Assembly (NCBI RefSeq): GCF_018141545.1
Contig: NZ_CP064356.1
Coordinates: 248,001 to 312,000 of the forward strand
Direction: 5' to 3'
Length of the DNA stretch: 64,000 nucleotides
Origin: Miltoncostaea oceani
GTDB lineage: Bacteria > Actinomycetota > Thermoleophilia > Miltoncostaeales > Miltoncostaeaceae
Numbering within the stretch: position 1 is the first letter of the stretch; each line of letters starts with the position of its first letter. Below, piece after piece: positions 22,043 to 30,804 of the stretch. The notes beneath the pieces were generated by a model that was not told the DNA's origin, did no database searches, and saw only the letters and a program-made list of their open reading frames with translations. The translations under genes and the position numbers were made by a program.

Positions 22043-23284
22043 TCAGCCGGCGAGCCTCCGGAGGGCGCCCGCCAGGACGCGGACGCCGTCGGCGATCTCC
22101 TGCGGGGAGCTGTACTCGTCGGGGCGGTGGCTGATGCCGTCCCTCGACGGGATGAAGACCATCGCGGCGGGGCAGATGCGCGCCATGAAGACGCAGTCGT
22201 GGTACGCCCGGCTCACCATCCGCATCGCCGGCAGGCCGGCCTCGGCGCACGCCTCCTCGATCGCCGCGAGCACCGCGGGTTCGGAGGTCGCGGGGCCGTC
22301 CGCGTTGAGGATCTCCTCGCGGTGGGTGACGCCCTGCGCGGCCGCGGCGTCGCGGGCGGCGGCGCGGACCCGCTCCAGCACCGCGTCGCGGCGCGCCTCG
22401 TCGGTGTCGCGGATGTCGATGTCCAGGCGGACGTGCCGGGGGATGCTGTTCACCGCCGCCGGCTCCAGCGTCAGCAGGCCGACGGTGCCGACGGTGTCCT
22501 CCGCGCCGCTGCCGCGCGCCTCCCGGTCGACGGCGCGGATCACGTCCGCCGCCGCCACCAGCGGGTCGTGGCGGTCGCGCATCAGCACCGCGCCCGCGTG
22601 GCCGCCGGCGCCCGACAGCTCCACGCGGAGGGTCGCCGGGGCCGCGATCGCGGTGACGACGCCGATCGGGACCCCCGCCGCCTCCAGCAGGGGGCCCTGC
22701 TCGATGTGGAGCTCCACGAACGCGGCGTAGTCCCCCGGGGCCAGGCGCGCCGCCGCCACGTCCCCGCCGACCCCCGCCGCCGCGCGGGCCTCGTCGAGCG
22801 TGAGGCCGTCGGCGTCGCGCAGCCGCCCGAGGCGGGCGTCGTCGACCACCCCGGCCAGCACCCGGCTGCCGAGGCACCCGAACGCGAAGCGCGTCGGCTC
22901 CTCCGCGGTGAACATGATCAGCTCGACCGACCGGACCGGCCGCACGCCCGCCGCCATCAGGGCGCGGATCGCCTCCAGCCCGCCGAGCACCCCCACCACG
23001 CCGTCGAACCGCCCGGCGTCGGGGATCGCGTCGATGTGGGACCCCGTCGCGACCGGGGCCGCCGCGGGGTCCGTCCCCTCCCACCGGCCGATCACGTTGC
23101 CGATCGCATCGACCCGCACCTCCAGCCCGGCGTCGCGCATCCGGTCGGTGAGCCACGCCCGCGCGCGCAGGTCGGTGTCGGTGAACAGCACCCGCGTCAC
23201 CGACGGGTACGGCGTGTCGGAGATCCGGGCGAGCTCCTCGATCTCGGCGTCGAGGCGGGCCCCGTCGACCGGGACGGCGCTCAC
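22043..23284 (-). CDS. M20 amidohydrolase: allantoate or ureidoglycolate amidohydrolase
   Basis: 413 residues from a GTG that overlaps the previous stop (GTGA). Metal and active-site motifs: GSHIDAIPDAGRFDGVVGVL, TAEEPTRFAFGCLGSRVL, ELHIEQGPLLE and SRAYHDCVFMARICPAAM. It belongs to the allantoate amidohydrolase group of M20 peptidases and is last in the purine operon. The His motif reads S-R-A-Y-H-D-x-x-F-M-A-R. From memory this is closer to plant ureidoglycolate amidohydrolase than to the G-A-G-H-D-A of allantoate amidohydrolases. It should therefore act on allantoate, on ureidoglycolate, or on both; sequence alone does not decide. Confidence 0.78.
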   Translation of the reverse strand: MSAVPVDGARLDAEIEELARISDTPYPSVTRVLFTDTDLRARAWLTDRMRDAGLEVRVDAIGNVIGRWEGTDPAAAPVATGSHIDAIPDAGRFDGVVGVLGGLEAIRALMAAGVRPVRSVELIMFTAEEPTRFAFGCLGSRVLAGVVDDARLGRLRDADGLTLDEARAAAGVGGDVAAARLAPGDYAAFVELHIEQGPLLEAAGVPIGVVTAIAAPATLRVELSGAGGHAGAVLMRDRHDPLVAAADVIRAVDREARGSGAEDTVGTVGLLTLEPAAVNSIPRHVRLDIDIRDTDEARRDAVLERVRAAARDAAAAQGVTHREEILNADGPATSEPAVLAAIEEACAEAGLPAMRMVSRAYHDCVFMARICPAAMVFIPSRDGISHRPDEYSSPQEIADGVRVLAGALRRLAG

Positions 23285-24018
23285 GCCATCACGTCCCGGT
23301 TCCAGTCCTTGTAGATGAGGTAGCTCGCGGGGCCGGTCCCGTACGCGCAGCACCACTGGGGGCAGAACGGCCCCATCCAGATCGCGTCGCCCGCCGCCAC
23401 CGGGTACCACGCGTCGCCGAGCCGGTAGACCAGCGACCCCTCCAGCACCAGCAGGCCGTGCTCCATCACGTGGGTCTCGACGAACGGCAGGGACGCGCCG
23501 GGGTCGAAGGTCATGATGTTCAGGGCCAGGTCGAGCGCGGGGTCGTCCGGCAGGAGCTGGGTGACGCGCACGTGCGGGTCGCCCAGGAAGTCCACCGGCG
23601 TCGTGCGGGTCGCGTCGCCCACCACGGGACGCCCCCGGGGCGCGCCCGCCAGCGCCACGTGCGGCTTGTCGATGACGCAGATCCGCCCCGCCCCCGCCGC
23701 GGTGAGCGTGTGCGCGTCGCCCGGCGGGATGTACGCCACGCCGCCCGGGCCGAGCTCGTACCGCCGCCCCGCCGCCTCCAGGGCGACGGCGCCGCTCACC
23801 ACGTACACCGCCCGCCCGCAGCCCTCCGCCGGGGGGCCGGCGACCGCCCCCGCCACGACGGTGACGAGGGCCATCGAGAACCGCGCCCCCATCGCCGGCG
23901 CGACGAGCTGCACGTGCTCCGCCCCCGTCCACCCCGGGACGGGCCCGGCGACGTGGGTCTCGGGGGCGATCACCGCGTGGTCGCGGCGCACCACCGTCCG
24001 TGCGTGGGGGCCGGTCAC
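23281..24018 (-). CDS. allE: (S)-ureidoglycine aminohydrolase
   Basis: 245 residues, two cupin domains in tandem. The first holds LEAAGRRYELGPGGVAYIPP and the second has FVETHVMEHGLLVLEGSLVY, with the metal-binding Glu/His set, then YPVAAGDAIWMGPFCPQWC. It ends YLIYKDWNRDVMA, which is typical of AllE/YlbA. The Mn enzyme releases ammonia from (S)-ureidoglycine to give (S)-ureidoglycolate. It is coupled by GTGA overlaps to allantoinase before it and the amidohydrolase after it, so the order in the operon follows the pathway. Confidence 0.9.
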   Translation of the reverse strand: MTGPHARTVVRRDHAVIAPETHVAGPVPGWTGAEHVQLVAPAMGARFSMALVTVVAGAVAGPPAEGCGRAVYVVSGAVALEAAGRRYELGPGGVAYIPPGDAHTLTAAGAGRICVIDKPHVALAGAPRGRPVVGDATRTTPVDFLGDPHVRVTQLLPDDPALDLALNIMTFDPGASLPFVETHVMEHGLLVLEGSLVYRLGDAWYPVAAGDAIWMGPFCPQWCCAYGTGPASYLIYKDWNRDVMA

Positions 24019-25343
24019 GGCGCCACCACCGCCGGGCGCACCAGCCGCCCGCGGGCGGGCGCCCCCGGGTCGGCGCCCTCGCCCCACACCGTCACGCCCC
24101 GCAGCAGGGTGCGGACCACGCGGGCCGTCAGGCGGTGCCCGGTGAACGGCGAGTGGCGGTGCCGGTACTCCCAGTCCGCGGCCTGCGGCTCCCACGCCGC
24201 GCCGACGCGGACGATCGCGAGGTCGGCGTCCGCGCCGGGGGCGATGCGGCCCTTGCCCGGCAGGCGCAGGCGCGCCGCCGGCACGGCGCTCAGCAGGTCC
24301 GCCATCCGGCCGGGACCGACGCCGTGGCCGGGTCCGTGCGTGAGCATCAACGGCAGCGTCGACTGCGCCCCCGAGATCCCGCCCCACACCGCGAACATGT
24401 CGTCCCCCTCCTTCATCCCGGGCGGCCCCGGCGAGTGGTCCGAGGCGACGAGGTCGATCGCGCCGCCGCGCACGCGCTCCCACAGGGCCCGCTGCTCGGC
24501 GGATGATCGCAGCGGGGGGGCGCACTTGGCGAGGGCGCCGATCCGCGCGGCGTCGTCCTCGTCGAGGGTCAGGTAGTGGGGGCACGTCTCGCAGGTGGCG
24601 TCGACCCCGCGGGCCCGTGCCTCCGCCACCAGGTCGGCGCCGCCGGCGCTCGACACGTGCACGACGTGCAGGGAGCACCCGGTCTCCTCCGCGAGCCCGA
24701 GCGCGACGCGGATCGCCGCGAGCTCGGCCTCGACCGGTCGCGACGCCACCCAGTCGCGCATCGAGCGCCGCCCCTCGGCCCGCGCCCGGTCGCCGAGGCG
24801 GGCCGTCAGGACCGGGTCCTCCGCGTGGACCGCGACCGGCAGGCCGAGCGCCGCCGCCCGCTCCATCCCGCGTCCCAGCGTCTCCGGGTCGGCGGCGGGG
24901 AACTCGTCGACCCCGCTCGGGCACATGAACGCCTTGAAGCCGACGACGCCCCGCTCCGCCAGCGCGTCCATGCCGCCGAGCCCGCCCGGCACCAGGCCGC
25001 CCCACAGCGCGAAGTCGATGCGGGCCCGCCCCCGCGCGGCGGCGACCTTCGCGTCGAACGACGCGGCGTCGAGCGTCGGGGGGATCGCGTTCAGGGGCAT
25101 GTCGACGGCGCACGTGACCCCGCCGGCCGCGAGCGCGCGCGTGCCGGTGTCGAAGCCCTCCCAGTCGGCGCGGCCGGGGTCGTCGAGGTGGACGTGGATG
25201 TCGACGCCGCCGGGCAGCACCATCGACCCGCGGGCGTCGATCTCCTCGCGGGCGGGGCCGAGGCCCTGGCCGACGGCGGTGATGACGCCGTCGCTCACCG
25301 CCACGTCCTCGGCCGCGCCGCGCACGACCAGGTCGTGGGTCAC
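24015..25343 (-). CDS. allB: Allantoinase
   Basis: 442 residues, a cyclic amidohydrolase. Metal ligands: DIHVHLDDPGR, the Lys that is carboxylated in GVVGFKAFMCPSGVDEFP, AVHAED, LHVVHVSSAGG and LVASDHSPG. FKAFMCPSGVDEFP is typical of allantoinases rather than dihydropyrimidinases. The enzyme opens the allantoin ring to allantoate. GTG start and stop both overlap neighbours by 4 bp. It stands between OHCU decarboxylase, which makes (S)-allantoin, and ureidoglycine aminohydrolase. Confidence 0.92.
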   Translation of the reverse strand: MTHDLVVRGAAEDVAVSDGVITAVGQGLGPAREEIDARGSMVLPGGVDIHVHLDDPGRADWEGFDTGTRALAAGGVTCAVDMPLNAIPPTLDAASFDAKVAAARGRARIDFALWGGLVPGGLGGMDALAERGVVGFKAFMCPSGVDEFPAADPETLGRGMERAAALGLPVAVHAEDPVLTARLGDRARAEGRRSMRDWVASRPVEAELAAIRVALGLAEETGCSLHVVHVSSAGGADLVAEARARGVDATCETCPHYLTLDEDDAARIGALAKCAPPLRSSAEQRALWERVRGGAIDLVASDHSPGPPGMKEGDDMFAVWGGISGAQSTLPLMLTHGPGHGVGPGRMADLLSAVPAARLRLPGKGRIAPGADADLAIVRVGAAWEPQAADWEYRHRHSPFTGHRLTARVVRTLLRGVTVWGEGADPGAPARGRLVRPAVVAP

Positions 25344-25828
25344 GCGGCGTCCCGGATCCGGAGGTCCATGATCGCGACGATCTCCTCGACGGCCCGCGCC
25401 CGCTCGGTGGCGGCGTCGTGGGGGAGGCGCTCCTCGTAGTCGCGCAGGATCCCCGCGACGTCGCGGCCGCGCACGCAGATGACGAAGGGGAAGCCGAAGC
25501 GGGCGCGGTACGCCGCGTTGAGCCGGGTGAAGCGCGCCAGGTCGCCGGGGGTGAGGCGGTCGAGGCCCGCGGAGCGCTGCTCCCCGGCCGACTCGGGGGT
25601 GAGGTCCCCGTCGAGGACCGCCCGCCCCGCGAGGTCGGGGTGGGCCCGGATCAACGCGAGCTGGTCGCCCTCCGGCGCCTCGCGCGCCACGCGGGCGAAC
25701 GCCGCGGCGACGTCGTCCACGCCGGCGAACGGGCCGAGCTCCCACGCGCGCTCCGCCACCCACGGGGACCCCTCGGCGACGCCTCCCAGCCGGGCGAGGA
25801 ACGCCGCCCGGTCCCCCGCGCCGCTCAC
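25340..25828 (-). CDS. uraD: OHCU decarboxylase
   Basis: 162 residues, all-helical. The family motifs are present: LALIRAHPDLAGRAVLDGDL (with the catalytic His), SAGEQRSAGLDRLTPGD and LNAAYRARFGFPFVICVRGR, then ILRDYEERLPHDAATERARA. The enzyme converts 2-oxo-4-hydroxy-4-carboxy-5-ureidoimidazoline to (S)-allantoin, the third step after urate oxidation. It is coupled by GTGA overlaps to the xanthine dehydrogenase molybdenum subunit and to allantoinase. Uricase and HIU hydrolase, which supply its substrate, are divergently transcribed 5 kb away. Confidence 0.92.
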   Translation of the reverse strand: MSGAGDRAAFLARLGGVAEGSPWVAERAWELGPFAGVDDVAAAFARVAREAPEGDQLALIRAHPDLAGRAVLDGDLTPESAGEQRSAGLDRLTPGDLARFTRLNAAYRARFGFPFVICVRGRDVAGILRDYEERLPHDAATERARAVEEIVAIMDLRIRDAA

Positions 25829-28071
25829 CCCTCGACGCCGGCGACGGCGGCCGGCGTGAGGGGCACGCGCGGCAGTTCGCGGCCGGTCGCCGCGCGGACG
25901 GCGGCCACCACGGCGGGGGTGGACGCGATCGTCGGCATCTCGCCGACCCCGTTCAGGCCGTACGGCGCGTGGGGGTGCGGCGTCTCGCTGATGCGCATCC
26001 GGACGGGGGGCATGTCGAGCACCGTCGGCACCAGGTAGTCGGTGAACGACGCGTTGCGCAGGACCCCGTCGCGGAGCTGGATCTCCTCCATCAGCGCGAG
26101 GCCGAGGCCCTGGGCGATGCCGCCCTCGATCTGCCCCTCCAGCGCGAGCGGGTTCATGATCCGGCCGACGTCCTGGGTCGTCGCGATCTCGACGGCGCGC
26201 ACCAGGCCGAGCTCGCCGTCGACGTCGCAGACCGCCCGGTGGGCGGCGAAGGCGAGCGCCACGAGGGAGTCGCCCTGGCCGGTGGAGGGGTCGAGCGCCT
26301 CGGTCGGGCGGTGCCGGAAGACGGCGGTCTCCTCCACCGGGCCGTCGAGAAGCAGCGCCTCGAGGGCGACCGACTCGTCGCCCGGGGCGCCCCGCTCCGC
26401 CAGCCGGGCCCGCACCATCTCGCAGGCGAGCCGCGCCGCGCCGCCGGTCATCCAGGTCTGGCGCGACGCCGACGTCGAGCCGGCGGAGCCGACGTCGGTG
26501 TCGGCGGGCAGCACGATCACCTTCTCCACGTCGAGCTCGGTCCGGACGATCTGCTCCAGCACCGTGATCAGGCCCTGCCCGACCTCGGCGGCGGCGGTGT
26601 GCACCTCCGCCCGCACGCCCTCGTCGTCGAGGGACAGCCGCACCCGCGCCGTGGAGAGGTCGTCGAAGCCCTCCGCGAACGCGATGTTCTTGAACCCGAC
26701 GGCGAAGCCGACGCCGCGCCGGGTGCCCTCGCCGTGGGTGCTGTTCGACACCCCGCCGGGCATCTCGCGCAGGTCCACCGGGATGCTGCGCTCCGACATC
26801 GGCAGCGGCATCGCGCGGAGCGACTCGAGCAGCTCCCGCACCGGGGCGGGGCCGTCGACGAGCTGCCCGGTGGGCAGGCGCATCCCCGGCTCCAGGGCGT
26901 TGCGCAGCCGGATCTCGACGGGGTCCATGCCGAGTTCCGCCGCGAGCCGGTCCATCTGCGACTCGTGCGCGAACGCGACCTGGACCGCGCCGAACCCCCG
27001 CATCGCCCCGCAGGGCGGGTTGTTGGTGTACGCGACGTACGCGTCGATGTGGGCGCTCGGCACGTCGTAGGGGCCGCAGGCGAACGTGGCGGCGTTCGCC
27101 ACCACCGCCGTGCTGCTCGACGCGTAGGCGCCGCCGTCGAGCACGATGCGCGCCGTCACGTAGCGGAGGCGCCCGTCGCGGTCGGCGCCGTGCTCGTACT
27201 CCATCCGCGCGGGGTGGCGGTGGACGTGCCCGTAGAACGACTCCTCCCGCGAGTACATCATCTTCACGGGGCGGTTCGTGCGCAGGGCGAGCATCGCGAC
27301 GTGCACCTGCATCGACAGGTCCTCGCGTCCCCCGAAGGCCCCGCCGACGCCGGCGAGGTGCAGGCGCGTCTGGGCGAGCGTCAGGCCGAGGCTCGCGGCC
27401 ACCTGGCCCTGGTCGACGTGGAGCCACTGGGTGGCGATGTGCAGGTCGACGCCGCCGTCGGGGCCGGGGATCGCGAGCGCCGACTCGGGGCCGAGGAACG
27501 CCTGGTCCTGCATCCCCACCTCGTACACGCCGCGGACCACCACGTCGGCGCTCGGCGCCGACGCGCCGTGGCGGATGGGGACGTGGCGCAGCAGGTTGCC
27601 GCCGGGGTGCAGCGGCGGGGCGTCCGGGGAGAGCGCGGCCTCGGCGTCGGTGAGCGGCGTCGCCACGTCGTAGTCGACGGCGATCAGCGCGGCGGCGCGG
27701 CGGGCGGTCTCGGGGTGGTCGGCCGCGACGATCGCGACGGGTTCGCCCTGGTACCGCACCCGGTCGATCGCGAGGACCGGCTGGTCGGCGATCTCCATCC
27801 CGTACGTCGGCCGCCCCGGCACGTCGTGGTGGGTCAGCACCGCATGGACGCCCGGCACCGTCACCGCGGCGGACACGTCGACGCCGCGGATGCGGGCGCT
27901 CGGGTGGGGGCTGCGCAGCGTCGCCCCCCACAGCATCCCGTCGCCCTGCAGGTCGGAGGCGTAGGCGAACTCGCCGCGCGCCTTCGGCGGGGCGTCGGGG
28001 CGCAGGACGCTCTCGCCGATGCGGCCGCGCTTCAGCTCGCGCCGGGTGCGGGTGATGCGGGTGGTGCTCAC
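25825..28071 (-). CDS. xdhA: Xanthine dehydrogenase, molybdenum-binding subunit
   Basis: 748 residues, the length of separate Mo subunits. Visible landmarks: AYASDLQGDGMLWGATLRSP at the start, GVGGAFGGREDLSMQVHVAM (molybdopterin binding), NPPCGAMRGFGAVQVAFAHE (substrate Arg loop), EVGQGLITVLEQIVRTELDV, and GLNGVGEMPTIASTPAVVAA with the catalytic Glu. It oxidises hypoxanthine and xanthine to urate with the FAD and 2Fe-2S subunits encoded at 29878-30744 and 29414-29881. A deaminase gene sits between this gene and the other two. Both ends overlap neighbours as GTGA. Confidence 0.9.
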   Translation of the reverse strand: MSTTRITRTRRELKRGRIGESVLRPDAPPKARGEFAYASDLQGDGMLWGATLRSPHPSARIRGVDVSAAVTVPGVHAVLTHHDVPGRPTYGMEIADQPVLAIDRVRYQGEPVAIVAADHPETARRAAALIAVDYDVATPLTDAEAALSPDAPPLHPGGNLLRHVPIRHGASAPSADVVVRGVYEVGMQDQAFLGPESALAIPGPDGGVDLHIATQWLHVDQGQVAASLGLTLAQTRLHLAGVGGAFGGREDLSMQVHVAMLALRTNRPVKMMYSREESFYGHVHRHPARMEYEHGADRDGRLRYVTARIVLDGGAYASSSTAVVANAATFACGPYDVPSAHIDAYVAYTNNPPCGAMRGFGAVQVAFAHESQMDRLAAELGMDPVEIRLRNALEPGMRLPTGQLVDGPAPVRELLESLRAMPLPMSERSIPVDLREMPGGVSNSTHGEGTRRGVGFAVGFKNIAFAEGFDDLSTARVRLSLDDEGVRAEVHTAAAEVGQGLITVLEQIVRTELDVEKVIVLPADTDVGSAGSTSASRQTWMTGGAARLACEMVRARLAERGAPGDESVALEALLLDGPVEETAVFRHRPTEALDPSTGQGDSLVALAFAAHRAVCDVDGELGLVRAVEIATTQDVGRIMNPLALEGQIEGGIAQGLGLALMEEIQLRDGVLRNASFTDYLVPTVLDMPPVRMRISETPHPHAPYGLNGVGEMPTIASTPAVVAAVRAATGRELPRVPLTPAAVAGVEG

Positions 28072-29417
28072 ACCGCCATCCGCGCGCTCGCCAGGGCCGC
28101 GCCGCGGCCGACCTCGTCGGGGTCCGCCGTCACGAGGCGGCCGTCCTCCACCACCGTCCGGCCCGCGACGAGCACGTGGGCGGCGTGGCGCGGCGGGCCG
28201 AGCACGAGGGTCGCGACGGGGTCGGCGATGCCGGCCTGCCCGGGGTCGGCGACGGGCCAGAGGGCGATGTCGGCGAGCTTGCCGGGCTCCAGGGAGCCGA
28301 TCTCGTCGTCCCGGCCGAGGCACCGCGCGCCGTGGATCGTGCCGAGGGCGAGGGCGGTGCGCGCCGTCATCGCGGCGGGGCCGCCCCGCAGGCGGGCGAC
28401 GAGCAGCGCCTGGCGCATCTCGACGGCCATCTCCCCCGACTCGTTCGACGCCGCGCCGTCGACGCCGAGGCCGACGGCGACGCCGGCGCCGAGCAGGTCG
28501 GCCACCGGGCCGATCCCCGTCCCGAGCCGCGCGTTCGAGGACGGGCAGTGCGCGACCCCCGTCCCGGTCGCGCCGAGGCGGGCGATCTCGGGCGGGGACA
28601 GGTGGACGCAGTGGGCCAGCCAGACGTCGGGGCCGAGCCAGCCGAGGTCGTCGAGGTACTCCACGGGCCGCACCCCGTACGTCTCGAGGCAGAAGGCCTC
28701 CTCCTCGACGGTCTCCGCGAGGTGGGTGTGCAGGCGCACGCCGTGGCGCCGCGCGAGCTCCGCCGCGTCGCGCATCAGCTCCCCCGTCACCGAGAACGGC
28801 GAGCACGGGGCGACCGCGATCCGCAGCATCGCGCCGGGCGCGGGGTCGTGCCAGCGCCCGATCGCGTCCTCGGTGGCGGCGAGGATCGCGTCGCGGTCCT
28901 CCACCACCTCGTCCGGCGGGAGCCCCCCGTGGGAGCGCCCGAGGTCCATCGAGCCGCGGCACGGGTGGAAGCGCAGGCCCACCTCCCCCGCTGCGCGGAT
29001 CGTGGCGCCCAGGAGGTCGCCGCCGTCGCGGGGGAAGAGGTAGTGGTGGTCGGTGCTCGTGGTGCAGCCCGACGTCGCGAGCGCGGCCAGCGCCGCCCGC
29101 GCGGCGTGGAACGTGATCTCCTCGTCGATGCGCGCCCACCGGGGGTAGAGGGCGGTGAGCCAGCCGAAGAGGGTCTCCTCCTGGGCGTACCCGCGGGTCG
29201 ACCACTGGTAGAGGTGGTGGTGGCAGTTGACGAGGCCGGGGGTGGCGAGCAGGTCGCGGCCGTCGATGCGGCGGGCGCCGGGGGCCGGTGGCGGGGCCCC
29301 GGTGCCGAGGGCGGCGATGCGCTCGCCGTCGGTGAGGATCCAGCCGGAGTCGTGCTCGGTGCCGGCGGCGTCGACCGTGGCGATCGCGCAGCCCTCGATG
29401 AGCACGGCGTCGCTCAC
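28068..29417 (-). CDS. 8-oxoguanine deaminase-like amidohydrolase (or guanine deaminase)
   Basis: 449 residues, the TRZ/ATZ branch of the amidohydrolase fold. Metal motifs: TPGLVNCHHHLYQWSTRG, RLHTHLAETVEEEAFCLETY, WLAHCVHLSPPEI and GLGVDGAASNESGEM. NCHHHLYQ and TRGYAQ are what I expect for 8-oxoguanine deaminase, which makes urate directly from 8-oxoguanine; hydroxyatrazine hydrolases are close relatives. In this operon it would feed urate or xanthine into the same path. The gene lies between the 2Fe-2S and Mo subunit genes of xanthine dehydrogenase, with GTGA overlaps on both sides. Substrate is inferred. Confidence 0.8.
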   Translation of the reverse strand: MSDAVLIEGCAIATVDAAGTEHDSGWILTDGERIAALGTGAPPPAPGARRIDGRDLLATPGLVNCHHHLYQWSTRGYAQEETLFGWLTALYPRWARIDEEITFHAARAALAALATSGCTTSTDHHYLFPRDGGDLLGATIRAAGEVGLRFHPCRGSMDLGRSHGGLPPDEVVEDRDAILAATEDAIGRWHDPAPGAMLRIAVAPCSPFSVTGELMRDAAELARRHGVRLHTHLAETVEEEAFCLETYGVRPVEYLDDLGWLGPDVWLAHCVHLSPPEIARLGATGTGVAHCPSSNARLGTGIGPVADLLGAGVAVGLGVDGAASNESGEMAVEMRQALLVARLRGGPAAMTARTALALGTIHGARCLGRDDEIGSLEPGKLADIALWPVADPGQAGIADPVATLVLGPPRHAAHVLVAGRTVVEDGRLVTADPDEVGRGAALASARMAV

Positions 29418-29881
29418 CCGGTGCTCCGCGCCGAGGCGAGCCGCACCGCGTCGAGGATCTTCTCGTAGCCGGTGCAGCGGCAGAGGTTGCCGGCGAGGGC
29501 CTCCCGGATCTCCGCGTCGCCGGGGGAGGGGGTGCGGCGCAGCAGGTCCTCGGTGGCCATGATCAGGCCGGGCGTGCAGAAGCCGCACTGGATCGCGCCG
29601 GTCTCGACGAACGCCTGCTGCACCACCCCGAGCTCGCCCGGGGGCGCGAGGCCCTCCACGGTCGTGACGACGCGGCCCTCGGCCTGGCGCGCCAGCACCA
29701 GGCACGAGCACACGAGCACGCCGTCGAGGGTGACCGAGCACGAGCCGCACTCTCCCTGCTCGCATGCGTTCTTCGCGCCGGGCAGCCCGAGCCGCTCGCG
29801 CAGCACGTACATGAGGCTCTCGCCCTCCCAGAGGCCGTCGACCTCGTGCACCTCGCCGTTGACCGAGAGGGTGAGCCTCAC
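29414..29881 (-). CDS. xdhC: Xanthine dehydrogenase, 2Fe-2S subunit
   Basis: 155 residues with two iron-sulfur sites. The plant-ferredoxin-type cluster is KNACEQGECGSCSVTLDGVL followed by CSCLVLA. The second, all-helical cluster is AIQCGFCTPGLIMATEDLL and AGNLCRCTGYEKILDAV. All eight expected cysteines are present. The subunit passes electrons from the molybdenum centre to FAD. GTG starts and stops overlap the FAD subunit gene before and the deaminase gene after by 4 bp. Confidence 0.93.
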   Translation of the reverse strand: MRLTLSVNGEVHEVDGLWEGESLMYVLRERLGLPGAKNACEQGECGSCSVTLDGVLVCSCLVLARQAEGRVVTTVEGLAPPGELGVVQQAFVETGAIQCGFCTPGLIMATEDLLRRTPSPGDAEIREALAGNLCRCTGYEKILDAVRLASARSTG

Positions 29882-30744
29882 GCGGCGAGCTCCTCCCAGC
29901 ACCAGCCGAGGGTCCGCCGGCCGAGCACCGCGAGCGCGTGGCGGCGGTAGGCGGCGCTGCCGCGGACATCGTCGATCGGCTGGGCCGCCGCCCCGACGAG
30001 CTCGCCGAACCGCGCCGCCGCCGCGTCGCCGATCGGCGTGCGCCGCTCCCACAGGTCGCCCTCGTCGAGGACCCCGGTCAGGAACTCCTCCGCCGCGGTG
30101 GCGCGCACGACCGTCGGGGCCGCCGAGCCGATCGCGGCGCCCACCGTGCGCGCCTCCGCGTCGAGCGTCAGCGCGAACGAGCAGACCGCGATCACCATGG
30201 CGTTGCGGGGCCCGACCTTCGCGAACTGCTGGGGTCCCCGCGCCGCCGGCAGCCGCACCGCGGTGATCAGCTCGTCGGGGGCGAGCGTCGTCCGCTTCGG
30301 CCCGGTCATGAACGCGCCGATCGGGACGGACCGGGCGCCGGTCGCCGACGCCAGCTCGACGTGCGCGCCCGCCGCCACCAGCGGCGGCAGCGCGTCGCCG
30401 GCGGGCGAGGCGGTGGCGACGTTCCCGCCGATCGTCCCCCGGTTGCGGATCTGCGGCGACCCGACGGTGCGGGCGGCGATCGCGAGGCCGGGTGCGAGCG
30501 CCCCGAGGGAGTCGACGAGGCGCGTGTGCGTGACGCCCGCGCCGATGACGAGGTCGTCGCCGTCGCGCTCCAGCGTCGCGAGCTCCTCGAGCCGGGTGAG
30601 GTCCATGATCCGCTCGGGCCGGCGCCGGTCGAAGTTGATCTCGACCATCAGGTCGGTCCCGCCCGCCAGGGGCAGCGCCTCGGGGTGGGCGGCGCGCAGG
30701 TCGAGGGCCTCGGCCAGGTCCCGGGGCTGGAGCGTGGTGTCCAA
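29878..30744 (-). CDS. xdhB: Xanthine dehydrogenase, FAD-binding subunit
   Basis: 288 residues. FAD-binding landmarks: HPEALPLAGGTDLMVEINFD, IRNRGTIGGNVATASPAGDA (the conserved pyrophosphate loop) and a C-terminal CO-dehydrogenase flavoprotein domain with DVRGSAAYRRHALAVL. No ATG or GTG fits. The TTG at 30744 lies 7 nt after TATCCT, so I take it as a leaderless TTG start. It is the first gene of an eight-gene operon that runs to 22043, every junction a GTGA overlap. Uricase is transcribed in the other direction 60 bp away. Confidence 0.88.
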   Translation of the reverse strand: MDTTLQPRDLAEALDLRAAHPEALPLAGGTDLMVEINFDRRRPERIMDLTRLEELATLERDGDDLVIGAGVTHTRLVDSLGALAPGLAIAARTVGSPQIRNRGTIGGNVATASPAGDALPPLVAAGAHVELASATGARSVPIGAFMTGPKRTTLAPDELITAVRLPAARGPQQFAKVGPRNAMVIAVCSFALTLDAEARTVGAAIGSAAPTVVRATAAEEFLTGVLDEGDLWERRTPIGDAAAARFGELVGAAAQPIDDVRGSAAYRRHALAVLGRRTLGWCWEELAA

Positions 30745-30751
30745 GTCCGGG

Positions 30752-30757
30752 AGGATA
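30752..30757 (-). promoter_or_regulatory. Probable -10 box of the purine catabolism operon
   Basis: TATCCT on the minus strand, 7 nt before the TTG of the FAD subunit gene. The gap to the divergent uricase gene is only 60 bp, so both promoters and any operator must overlap here. Confidence 0.5.
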
Positions 30758-30804
30758 CGATCGCGCGACCCCGTTGGCGAGTGGCCCGTCGGCCAGGGAG
30801 CGCC

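Noticed and set aside
25969-29043. Plus-strand open frame of over 1000 codons across the xanthine dehydrogenase genes
   Set aside because: His/Arg/Gly-rich, no domain, and opposite a continuous set of well-recognised enzymes. Shadow frame.
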